In this document: positions 1 to 10,937 of the stretch, one piece after another
Layout of the letters: each line of letters begins with the position of its first letter
Numbering within the stretch: the stretch's first letter is position 1
Origin: Seminavis robusta
Taxonomy: Eukaryota; Bacillariophyta; Bacillariophyceae; Naviculales; Naviculaceae
DNA length: 64,000 nt
Direction of reading: 5' to 3'
NCBI GenBank assembly: GCA_903772945.1
Contig: CAICTM010000028.1
Location: forward strand, 62,001 to 126,000
Notes under the pieces: model-generated
The model's input: the letters and a program-made list of their open reading frames with translations, nothing else
Database searches by the model: none
Told to the model about the DNA's origin: nothing
Position numbers and translations under genes: made by a program

Positions 1-699
1 AAGCTCATAACAACACACAAGACAGTGACAAAACTGAGGATTGTCATTGGAGATACTTTTATCCCGTCTCTCTCGCGACTCATTAAATGACGAGCGTGAC
101 TGGAGCTGTGTCAAAGCTCACTCTTGGTGGTTGCTTCAGAGGTGTGCGGTGGGTGGGACAGGTACGAGTACCAGTAGCAACAGGGAGTGAGCCCTTTATC
201 CCGTCTGGCTATCACTGCTCGCTAGCTAGCAATGAACTCTTGTTCAGTTCTCTTAGACTCTAGTCAAGTCAGCGTAACCAGAAGACAGGTTTCCGGAACT
301 TGCAACCATGCACCCAGCAGATCCCGTCCAAGAACTTGCACCCTTCCCCTGTTTTTGCCTGATCTCCCAACTAATAGAACCCTCAAATGAACAAATCGCG
401 ACTTGTCATGGGGCAGCTTCAAAGTTTTGCTCGGTTGCTAGCTAGCTTGCTGTCGCGCCGTTTCATTATTTTCCTTTTGTTGTCAGAGTGTCATTTTTCT
501 GAAGACGGCATGGCCGAGGTGAAACTTTGTGACCGGTCACTTGCCATCCAATGATTTGAGCACGCACAGTTGCTCCAACGTAACCTACTGGGACACAGGT
601 CAAGATTGAATTCTATCATGGTGTCGGCTAATCAAACGAGGAGCAAGGTCTTGGCTACGACTTTTTATCACAAGGCTGAGGAAAACTATACTATTTCCA
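1..699. other. Intergenic; no gene recognised
   Basis: No open frame here has recognisable protein character, and no RNA gene was seen. The right end should hold the 3' untranslated region of the minus-strand EGF gene, whose stop codon is at 700-702. Short CTAGCTAG palindromes occur near 220 and 440. Confidence 0.5.
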
Positions 700-3600
700 T
701 CATCCAATCTGCTTTCCAGAGCTGTTTGTTACTGGGACTGGTACCTCACAGAAGTCACCTGAGAAGCCTTCTGGACACAAGCATATGGGATGAAAAAGAG
801 ACTGATCACAGTAACCACCGTTGCGACAGGGATCCACAAAGTCATCGAACGTGTCATCAGCCGCCAAAAAACAATCAGCCTGAGTTGAGTTTTGACAGAA
901 TTCTCCATAGAATGGTGGCTCACATTCACATTTCAATTCAAATGGGTCACACTTTTGACCATTACGACAACTGCTCAACGAATCATAAGTCGTCGAGCAA
1001 AAGTAGGGATTTTCCTTCACTTTGGCAGGCAGGGGAAACTGGCACAGGTTGCCATGGGCGCCACGGCGACACTTCTAAACATCACAGCAAGCAATTCATG
1101 AGACTTTTCAGCCTGTCTCAGATAACCCATACACATCATTCATTCATCGCTTACCTGGCAATGGCCCGTGATTTCGTTACATGTGCCTCCATTGAAGCAG
1201 CCAAGTTCATTGCAACTGTTTCGAACGTACAGGAACAGGCGCATCAATAAGATGAGAGCAGCAACGAATAGTTGATGGATGGACTCTATGAACACAACTT
1301 ACGCGTACACATATTCACATTGTAATCCCCTTTCGAACGTACAGGAACAGGCAAATCAATAAGATGAGAGCAGCAACGAATCGTTGATGGATGGACTCCA
1401 TGAACACAACTTACGCGTAGAAGGGTAGGCATTTGCAATACCCATGTTCGTCACAACTGCCATCATTTTGACAGGTGGCCTTTCCATCTTCTGTTTTGTT
1501 GCTGCATTCTGAACATTGCAGTTGAACATCAAGCTTGGTGGCATCATCTGGCCAGTACCCAAAGAAAGGAGACTGATGAGCCTTTTTGTGCTTTCTGGCC
1601 AAGACCCAGGTGACAGTGGACGGTTCAAAGCCATAAGAGGGAGTGCCCAAGTCAACTGGGGAACTGAAATAGAGTGGCCTGAAGATTCTGTTATCGGCCA
1701 GCAATCTGAGTCCTTCAATAGGTGGGAGTTCCAAAACACGCGATGTGTCAATGAAATCATAGAATTCACTCAAATAAGGCAACTCTGCCTCGTATGGGGC
1801 CCCCATGATGACCCATCGTCTGCGTGCATGAGAGTAATGAATCAGGCAAATGGTTCCATGTCGGTTGATCAGCTAGATCACAAGATGACCTACCTCCCAG
1901 TAAAGAACATAAAGGTTCGGAGTCTCGTGTCGCGATCGTCTCCGTCAAAATTGTACGGCAGATAAAGGAACCTCCCGCAGATTCTTGTCGAGTTGATACC
2001 CGAGAATTCATTGTCAAAGAAGAAGGATCCACCTGGGATGTTTGCCAGAGTTCCCCTGGTACGAAAGTCAATACCATACCAACCACAGGTAGGAGTAGAT
2101 GATTCGCAGTTGTCGCCAATGAACTCATCAAAACAGACACAATCATGTTTGTCATTGCAAGTTCCGCGGTCAGGGGGGGCATCGGTCATCGCTGCATTCG
2201 TTACATCTCATAGCAAGCCAGTCTACTGGTACAAAACCGGCTGTTGTGTTGTGGTACCAAGTCTGATCGGCCACACTGGTCACATCAAATGAGGTTGTCT
2301 CGGAAGACTTGATCACAATTTCGTTTTCATTGTTGTTTGCTTCAAAAACCCAAGCCTGTGTTGTGTTGTGTTGTATTGTAGGGATTCAGCATGCAGTTTT
2401 GTGAGTAAACTTACTTGGCTCAGTCACTTCTTGATAAAATGGTACAATTGAAATCTCACGATACCTTGACGGTGCTCGAATAACGCAGTTTTAAAAGCCC
2501 ACTTTCATCAACATACTTGTCTCTGCTGTTCTGCGTTCCATTGGTTCGGAATGGCCCGGAAAAGAACGCAAGGTCTGCATCGTAGGCATCTCCAAACTGC
2601 ACCAAGACAACATCGCATACAAACTTGCCAGACCATTGCCAGCTTGCAATGACGAACCAACATGAATAGAGGCCAACCACTAGGACAATCCACACGATTC
2701 TACGCATCCATAGTGTGCGGCTCCTCACTTCAGCGGATATTACGATATCTCCAACACCTGTTATATGAATTGACAAGAAACCTTTAAAAGTGAGAAGCTA
2801 CGTGTAGGCTCTCGGATGCTCCTGCCTGCCAATCCAATCTGACACACACACACGTACATTGTACTTCTTTCTGAACTGTCAAACCGAGCAACCCCATTGA
2901 CGCAACAGTGAATGCAACATCGTCGATCTCTTGTACAAAATGGAGTGCTGCAAAGTTGAGGCACAAGCCAATTACACCTGAGCTCTGCATTGCCAAAATG
3001 AACAAGTTGACGACCATAAGAACACCAACGAGGACCTGCAGAACCCCCGCCACAAACCATTTTGGGGCTGGATTGCACGAACAAAACAAGCACGGATATA
3101 TATTTGCATGAGATGAGACGCAGTAGTACGAAAGTTATGCACTGATTGTTAGTTGCTCTAAGCTCTCTTCTAGTTTACTGTTGCTATTGAGATACTATTG
3201 AAAAAGTGGGTGGGCTCTGTATTTCATGGTATTTCTACTGGCATGAAATTCTAGTACAGAGGTACAGGTTCAATCCCTAATCGCGAATCCCCAACACACT
3301 CCTGTGGTCGTCGAGCTTGTCCTAGTCGTCGACCATGCTTACTTACTTACTGCGCTTAGCGCTCCTTCTTTGAACGGACCTTCTTGTCCGGCCGTGACCC
3401 TCCCTATGAGTGCCCTGGCTCTGAGTGTTCCACAACACCCATCAACTTGTCCACGTTCTGTTTGAACAGTCGACCTTGGTTCGGCTTCGTCCAGAAGTCC
3501 GCAACCATGTCATCAGTTGGACACCAGTCCACACTGATCTCCTTCTTTGCGACTCTGTCGCTGACAAAGAAGTACCTAATGTGATGTGCTTCGTTCGTTT

Positions 3601-6600
3601 ACTACTAGAAGCTTTGCCGTTCTTCTCTAGAAGAATGGCACTCTTGTTGTCCTGATAGACTATAGTTCTTTAACTACATAGCCTTGCTCCCGAAGAACTG
3701 CCTCGTCCAAGGATGATGGCATCAGGTCATCACTGCTACGAGTTCACTCTCAGTTGAGCTTCTGTGTTCAACTTCTTTTTCGTGAAGTCGATAATGGTAA
3801 CCGGTGCCCATGGCAAACCACCTCCGGTGTGACCCCTCATGTTTGGATGGACTCCGAAAGAACCATCAACATACCATTCAATATGCCACTTCCGTCGGCT
3901 TTGAGAATAATGGTAGTTTTCTAGTACGTCTATGTACTGCATGAGGTGGCTAGTTTATCCCAATCTGTCCTTCTGGTTCCTTGACTCTATCGTAAGGAAC
4001 GATATCGCCGTACCTGTGTCTGGTCGGGCTCTCTTCGTAGCGAATAACACCTTAGCCACCAGGCTTTGAAAGGTGTCTGCCTTGCTCGTTGGAGCTTCTT
4101 GCAGGATTGTCTACTGTGAATAGGTCTTCGGGGCTGCACTACTTCTATTTTCGTGCCCCCTTCCTTGGCGATGCCTTTCGAAGGCTTCCAGGATTTCATC
4201 AACGTACTTGTACATTGATACGTTGCATTGACCTTTCGTCTGTGAAGTCTATGGTCATGCCAGATACGTGTGGACCTTTCCTCGGCTCACCGTCATTTCT
4301 CCAGTGCCGTCCTCGAATATGCTTTCGTATTCATCACGAAGCACTTGGATCAGCTGGTCGTTAACCTTCGAGTCCTTGTGGCTAAGCTTACGTCGTCTAC
4401 ATGCCAGCAGACTGTTTGTTCTTGCCGTGCACCATTCTGTTGGCTACACAGGGTCGTAAGGATTAATCTTAAATCCGTTCCGAACCATCGTCTTCCGGAA
4501 CTTGCGGTAGTATAGTAGCTAGCTACCATGTGCCGAGATGGCATTCAAGCATTGCAGTAGCAACTGCTTGTTGCCTTTCTTATCCGTTTTACGAACGGTT
4601 TGTAGAATCTGGGGCTATTTCACACAGCATGTCTACTAGTTACTCCTCTTACTCTAATGTTACCATATCTTTTTCATCCTCGACTCTTGTCTGGATGAAG
4701 CGTTCGGGATGTCAATTACTGCCACATCCCTTTCCTCTTCAGCGTCGATTATGCAGGATAGTAGCACTGCTTCTGTCGACACTGTTGGCGAGCTGCGTCT
4801 TCCTTGGAGATGAAGTCACGCTGTTTGTTGCCTCCTGCAACCGCTCGGCCTTGATCTTCCCGTTCCTTTTCAACTTTAGGAAAGGTGTGACTCTAGGATA
4901 CTCTTGCGTTCCATATCGCTGAGTTCTTCCATTTTCTTCGGACGGAAGGTATCCCTGAGATGTAATTGTTTCATCTCGGCAAAGGCTGCATCGTGCGCTT
5001 TGTCCTTCCACTCCTTGAGTCCAGCCTTCAATGACAACTTGTGTCATGATGGCTGCTACCACATCAGTTCTTCTTCTACCTGTGTGTAGAACATGTGTGC
5101 ATCTGGTTGCAAGACACGTTCAGTCGTATGGACGTTTGGCGTCTCATACTTCTTTCCTCAAAGCTGGGAATATACGTTCCTTTGCTTGTGTCCTCACTCT
5201 ACTGACCTGCGCACTCCTGGCGTCTGCTCAGGTGCCGCTTGGGTTTCAACGCCCACTCCTGGATCTGTTCCAGGGGCTGTTGTCCGTAGTTGGTTCCGGT
5301 TCCTCTACCGTTTCGACGATAGGTGTGTAACCGGTTCCGTTTCGATTTTCGGTTCAACGCCGATTTCACATTCGTTTCGTTGACTATCGATTCGTCGTCG
5401 TCGTCGTTGACGTTGTCCTGGGGATCGTCGGGTCATCTTCCATTTCGTCATGGTTTCAGCATCCGCGTCCAGGTCCTCATCGTTTGGATCATTGGTAGTG
5501 GGGGCGTCATTGCTTTCTCCCCTTCCCTCCTGTGATCTGACATCACCAATGGGTCTATTTTTCGATCAGTAAAAAGAGTAGTTTGGCTGATTTTTCCTAA
5601 TAGATTGACTCTAGCTATCACTGTGTCGGGCATTGGGATCTTGTCCATGAATGCCGAGTAATTTTCTTGCCGAGCGGAGGCTCATAAATTTGTAGCCTCC
5701 TTGCTTATTTCCGCTCGTTCCCATACAGATGGCCGCCTTTGTGCGTCCTACCATGCGTTACGGGGCGAGTTCTTCTGCACCTGGCAGTAGTCTCCGAACT
5801 GCAGGCTCAGGTGCTTTTTATAGTCCAGGGACTCTCCCATCATTATCATACGGGGGCTCTTGTCTCGCTGACCCCCGCTTACTTGGAAAGTACGTCAACT
5901 GTTTGACGACTTTAACACCAAGTTGACGGTTAATATTTGCATGCGTGTAAACGTTAGGCTATGCCGGACAGCTCGTGTCCTTTCTTGCTACCCGGATTCT
6001 ACGTTCGATCTCGGGTACGTGCTCGTTAGGCACTGGCAACGTTACTACCGGTCCACCCGGCATTGCCATGATTGTGTTGGACAGAGGTCAAACTCATTGT
6101 CCACATGAATGGTCGTGTTTTAAAACCACGAGCCTTTTAGAATCGATAGACCTCCTGGACTGCGTCTAGGATGGTTTCTAGCTTCCTTTGGGCAGGTGTC
6201 TAGATGTGTAAAATCGATTTTACGGCTTAGCGTTAACAGGAACGAATTCCTGCCACAAAGAAAATGTCCATCGTTAGGAACACATCCTTGTGTAATTGCA
6301 AAAAGTCTCTCGGCACTTTCATTGCATTGCCTGCCACTGCGTTCGGTTTCGTACGATGGTCTTGCCTTTCAACGCAATCAATATCCTTGCCCCATATGGC
6401 TTGTGCCGTGTCGATGTCTTAACGGTCACTGGGCAATTTCGATTTGATTGCTCATAATCCCCATCGGAAATCTTTATCGATGATAGACGAGTTGCTTGTA
6501 AGCAGCTTCGCCCTTGATGCGGCTTTAACTTGTCGTTTGCTGAAGCCTTCCTTATTTCGGCGACAGTATTCACAAGTGCTTCCCTTTTTTCCTAGGTTCA

Positions 6601-9600
6601 TGAACGTGTAATCCTTCACTGTTCATTTTCGTATACTACGTCCGGTAGGCTGGTCTAATGACTGTGTATGTTCCTTTCGGACAGTCATAAACGATGTTGC
6701 AATTCTTGGGACATTCTTAACAGATAAGATTTTCGTGATTCCTCTTTCATCGAACCATACTCTCTGTTTGTGGCCAGCTAACTTGGCTGTATGCTGGACC
6801 TTCACTTGCCTCCGGTACTCTTCACTGTAATTGGACGATCGGCTTTCCTGATGTCGGTAACCATGTCTTTATACAGAATAAATCCAACGTGGACTGGTTG
6901 TCCAGTAGCTGGATCCTCTCTCATATCTATGTCGTCCAATCCTTTTGTGTGGGCGACTATGCCTTGCTTAGTCGGTTTCTTCGGTTCCGTCTTCGTTCCG
7001 TCCGCGAACAGCGGTACGTCGAACGTAACGAAACCTTTTTCGACTTTCTCTTCATCTGACTGCGTGATGCAGAGCGGCATCATCCGTTCTTCCCAGGTTT
7101 GTCAATCTGTCGTCATTTTATCTTCAGTTTGCTGATAGTAGCTAGGGTTTTCCTTTGAACGCTACTGAGCTCTTCTTGCTTGACGTGCTTGACTTCTACG
7201 CTTGCTCGACCTAGACTTGTCGTCGTCTCTTTTCTTTATCTTTTCTTTATCTTTTCTTTATTTCTTTGTCAGGACAGTGCGAGCTGGATGTCCTTTATCG
7301 TGGCAGGAAAAGCATTCTTTCTCCTTCCAGTATTCTTTATCATAGCTCGCGTTTCCGCGGCTTTTCCTCTGCCACCACCCCGTCCTCTCCGCCTTGTGCT
7401 GTCTGAGCAAAGGAGCTTCCGTGGGAAGTGGACTGTCTGGGGTGTTACTCTTGGTGTTTGTCCAAAAGGTGTAATACCTCATGTAACGTGTGGGATAGTT
7501 ATAAGTGCCTTTGGCAAAGTCGTCCTCAGGTTCTGTTTAAGCTGGTATTTTCGGCTGAACTATTGTTAAGAAGATATAACTATAGTTACCGTTCCTCTGC
7601 GTATCCGAGACTATTCTCTGGTCTTCGACTCCAGGTCAGCGTATTCTGTGCTGGGTGGAGTAGGTTGGCCGTATGCAGCAGGGCTGCTCGTGTAGCTTGG
7701 AAATACCACGGATTTTGCAATGTCCTTTTTCGTGTGTAAATTGCTCGTGGTATTCGGAGCGGTAAGGCTCCCTTGTGGTAAATTCAACAGTTGTTTTCCC
7801 AGTTGGAATAATGTGTGGTACACAAAATTATCATGGGTCTGGGCCATGATCGTCTTGGATCATTTTTCGTAGCTCCATTGGGTCGCATCTTAACAGGACG
7901 TCTTCGTAGTCCGTGTTCTGCTTCATCTTGTCCTTTAATAGTCGGGTGCACTGCCCTAGGATCAAGTTGATGCTTTGCCTCTATTTTCTTGTAGTTTTGC
8001 CAACCTCGTAAGGTGGGTTTCATCAGCCCTCCATACTCTGCTCTCTCGAGTCCCCCGATTTCCTCGTCCGGTGGATCTTTATGGCTGCAGTGAGGTTGCT
8101 ATTTCATTTTCGAGTTTTCTTTCTCTATCGTTAGTGTCGTAAGCTACCGAGAGTCGGGTTCTTGACTCGGTATCTCTTTCCATAGCTGTAGGCTTGTTTG
8201 GTTGCAGTTTGGAGACGAAGGTTGTTCTTTCCGTCGTTCCGCGCGCGTCAAGCCTGTTCCGGGTCTCTCTCTGAGTACACCGGTGTACCAACACTGTCTG
8301 TTTCAGGTGCGTAGCTCATTGCTGATGTCGTCACCCACGTTTGTCCAACTGGAGGACGATCTTCTCCATGTGCGTATCATCTGGTCTGCCGTTCCAGATC
8401 CAGTTGTACGAAGTTAAACACATGTTGGTCGAGGGTTTGCATGAACCTTTCTGCTTGGTTCGACGATGGTTGGTTCTTCCATGCCCTCGTGCTTTGCCGC
8501 CTCCTCGGCCACCTCGTCCTTTACCTCTACCGCTCATTGTCTAGCTACGGTAGGTGGACTTTTCAATTCTCTTTCTTTATTTGACTACTCTTTATTTTAA
8601 GTTCTCGTCGACTACTTATTCGTCTTATGGCATGGGGCGATAAACTTCAAATTATATCCTGGCAGGGAGTGTTAAACTATTCTAAGATCTTGCAAGGTCT
8701 GGCGCTATTGCTTCACACTTCGTGCGGTGCTGCCGTTCCGACCCGTTTCCTTGCTGGTTGTTTCCTTGGTTGGGTACCCGCCTTGGTCCCTGCGCTGGCA
8801 CTATGGCTTTCGCGCTTGTTGTGGCTCTGACAGTTCCGGTGGATGCTGTCGGCTCTCTATCGACAATCCTTGTGGATCTGCCGATGAAACTCTTGCTGCG
8901 TCGTCGACTGCAGTCCCTCTTCGGCACGACGATCCGTCGCCCGAATGCTCTTCGGATCCGTCCTCGGATCCTTCACTCGTTGCGTCGTCGCGATCCGTCC
9001 TCGGATCTTGCGTCGTCGCTGTTGCTGTTGCTGTCGATCCTTCGACAGGCTTCTTCTCTTGGTCGGTATCGTATCGTCTTCCTTGCACGGTAGCGTCGTC
9101 CTCGACGGTCTTCTACTCGTCGCGATCCTAGCGTCGCGGTCGATCGATCCGTAGGCGTTCCTCTTCGTACGGTCGTTCGAACGTTGCTTCGATAGACTCC
9201 TCTTCGCTGTCGATACGACTACTGCTACCTCGTTGGCGATAAGCAGTACTTTTTCAATAGTATGTTAGTTGCTCTAAGCTCTCTTCTAGTTTACTGTTGC
9301 TATTGAGATACTATTGAAAAAGTGGGTGGGCTCTGTTGTATTTCTACTGGCATGAAATTCTAGTACAGAGGTACAGGTTCATCCCTAATCGCGAATCCCC
9401 AACACTGATGCCTGACACGAGTGACAGTCAATTCCTACCATTTGCTCCTGGATGTTTTCTCTCGAGATCGCGGTCAAAACCATTGAACAGATGCTGCAAT
9501 CCTTTGAACATGTCACCTCCGGCAGCTGTAAAGTTGATGGTCAGAATGACACTAAGGAACTGGGCGACTTGGACATGGGTCTCGATTCCAGCAGGGATTT

Positions 9601-10252
9601 TTAGACGGTTTGTTTCACCATTGCTCTGGTAAGTACATGTAATTCGGGAGGGAGGAGATTCAGTTCAAAGGGATCAAATGAGCATGAACATCCTTCTAGC
9701 AGAAATAAAAGACATTGTGTGATCATCAGCCGTCTTACCGATACCTGAGGATCATCACTCAGGTCTACTAGATCCCCAACTATACAGTAGGCAAGAAAAA
9801 CGGTCAATTTGGGGACACTGTAAGTCAATCATATCAACTTTAAAAGAAGTCAAATGAAAGTCAAGGCAAGGCACTTGAGTCAAAGTACCAGGTACCAGGT
9901 ACCAGGTACCAGGTACCTGAAACTTACAAATTAAGATGAGAATTGTGAATTGGACGGCAAAAGCAGCCCAAGCAAAGAAGAAAGCGGCACTGAATTTGTG
10001 TGAAGTGTACATGAGACTGTAAATATCCTCAGTAAGACCTTTTTCCAACCGTCGATCAGGCGATCCCGCGGCAGCCTTGTCTAACCCTTTGTCCAATTCT
10101 TCCACGTCTTCTTCAGGTGGCTCTACTAGGAGTCCATTGTCCACATTGCTCACACTGACTTTCAACGATTCAAGTTGCTCTTTACCAGCACTGCCCGTTG
10201 CCGAGGCGTCCTCCGTCGGCACCTTCCGCCGTTGGCGGGCGACAGTGCTCAT
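700..10252 (-). CDS. EGF-repeat multi-pass membrane protein, nine exons
   Basis: Exons from 5' to 3' on the minus strand are 10252-9928, 9817-9745, 9625-9439, 3067-2858, 2757-2415, 2355-1894, 1819-1415, 1215-1155 and 1074-700, bounded by GT-AG sites. The start is the ATG at 10252. The first exon encodes a charged cytoplasmic tail and then a hydrophobic span. Exons 2-5 carry further membrane segments, including WIVLVVGLYSCW. Exons 6-9 encode a Cys-rich part with EGF modules such as CNELGCFNGGTC and CRNGGYCDQ...CPEGFSGDFC. It is probably a surface receptor or adhesion protein of about 810 residues. The frame is uncertain at three places: the exon 1/2 junction near 9928-9945, where the two assembly copies disagree; near 2456 in exon 5; and a run of seven G at 2173-2179. 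One G fewer in that run gives an unbroken EGF motif, so sequencing error is likely. The fourth exon-exon interval, about 110 bp without its insert, contains a whole LTR element. Confidence 0.72.
1219..1419. repeat. Tandem duplication of an intron with its splice donor
   Basis: Segments 1219-1307 and 1331-1419 are near-identical 89-bp copies spaced 112 bp apart, differing at only a few bases. The copy nearer the upstream exon holds the last bases of exon 7 and its GTAAGT donor. The second copy lies inside the intron and so carries a spare donor near 1301. The roughly 200-bp intron thus looks like a doubled intron of about 100 bp. Confidence 0.8.
3147..3296 (-). repeat. 3' LTR of the copia element
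   Basis: About 150 bp, TGTTAG...CAACA, closely matching 9263-9404. It is the 3' LTR because the element reads on the minus strand. The preceding five bases, CTGAT, are the target duplication. Confidence 0.88.
9263..9404 (-). repeat. 5' LTR of the copia element
   Basis: About 142 bp, matching 3147-3296 apart from a few small gaps. It is followed directly by the second CTGAT (9405-9409) and then by intron sequence leading to the donor of exon 3 of the EGF gene. Confidence 0.88.
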
Positions 10253-10937
10253 ATTACTGCCTGTCGTAAAAACAAAAATGAGATCAGCTCAACTACTGAA
10301 CAGCTTTTGATGTCGAAATCTGCTGCCGGTTAGCCAATTCAGTGGAAAGGTAGTTGTGGTAATAAAGGGTTACATTTATTTTTCTAATCTCAAAGCTTTA
10401 CCACAGCTACCTGAGCTTATAGCAGGAAGGTTCGGCCTCAGGCCGACTGGCGATGGCACTGGAAGATGGCGTTAGAAATTGGTATGCATAGATGCGGTAA
10501 TATTTCTTTTGTATTCAAAGTTGCACAGTAATTATATCGTTAACCCTTTATTTACCGCATCTACCTGTCCAAAATTGTCTTCCAGGACTATCGGCGCGGG
10601 ATCTTTACAACACAAAACAGCAAATCACCACGCAGCCAAAATCAGGAGCCAATCCTTTGCTGCTTTACTCAATGCCTTCTATACTCAGGTTGTCATTGGT
10701 GGTCCGTTAAAACAGAGTTTCGAAGGTGGTGTTACTACTACTAGCTAGCTAGCTAGCTAGAACTGAAAGTGGTGGTCTGAGAAGCATACCGGTAGCAGGG
10801 ATCAGAGAAGGCTACTAGTCTAGTAGCGCAGAATGAGTAACCGGGCGCTGGTGGAAACTGTGGCTTGTAGTTACAAGTTACAAGGGCACACAGAATCCGA
10901 GTGGAAATGAACGAATATCCTTCTGCGCCGTCAGTTG
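10253..10937. other. Intergenic between EGF gene start and cyclase gene end
   Basis: This stretch should hold the promoter and 5' untranslated region of the minus-strand EGF gene and the 3' untranslated region of the cyclase gene. It contains a run of four CTAG units at 10741-10760 and no convincing open frame. The corresponding second-copy stretch (29756-30405) differs mostly by indels. Confidence 0.5.

Larger units (their letters stand above)
3147..9404 (-). mobile_element. Ty1/copia LTR retrotransposon (diatom CoDi-like), intronic
   Basis: Two LTRs (3147-3296 and 9263-9404) beginning TGTTAG and ending CAACA are flanked by a 5-bp target duplication, CTGAT, at 3142-3146 and 9405-9409. Read on the minus strand, the interior runs in copia order: an Arg/Gly-rich gag start near 8540 and a CCHC-like knuckle near 7400; protease around 6800-7080; integrase core around 5900-6570; then reverse transcriptase and RNase H from about 5060 down to the 3' LTR. 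The element lies in the same sense as the host EGF gene, inside its third intron. The coding parts are broken in many places in this sequence, but much of that may be uncorrected sequencing noise. The similar LTRs and perfect target duplication point to a young insertion. Confidence 0.9.

Noticed and set aside
3260-3290. GGTTCAATCCC resembling a tRNA T-loop
   Set aside because: It is inside the LTR and lacks the rest of a tRNA fold.
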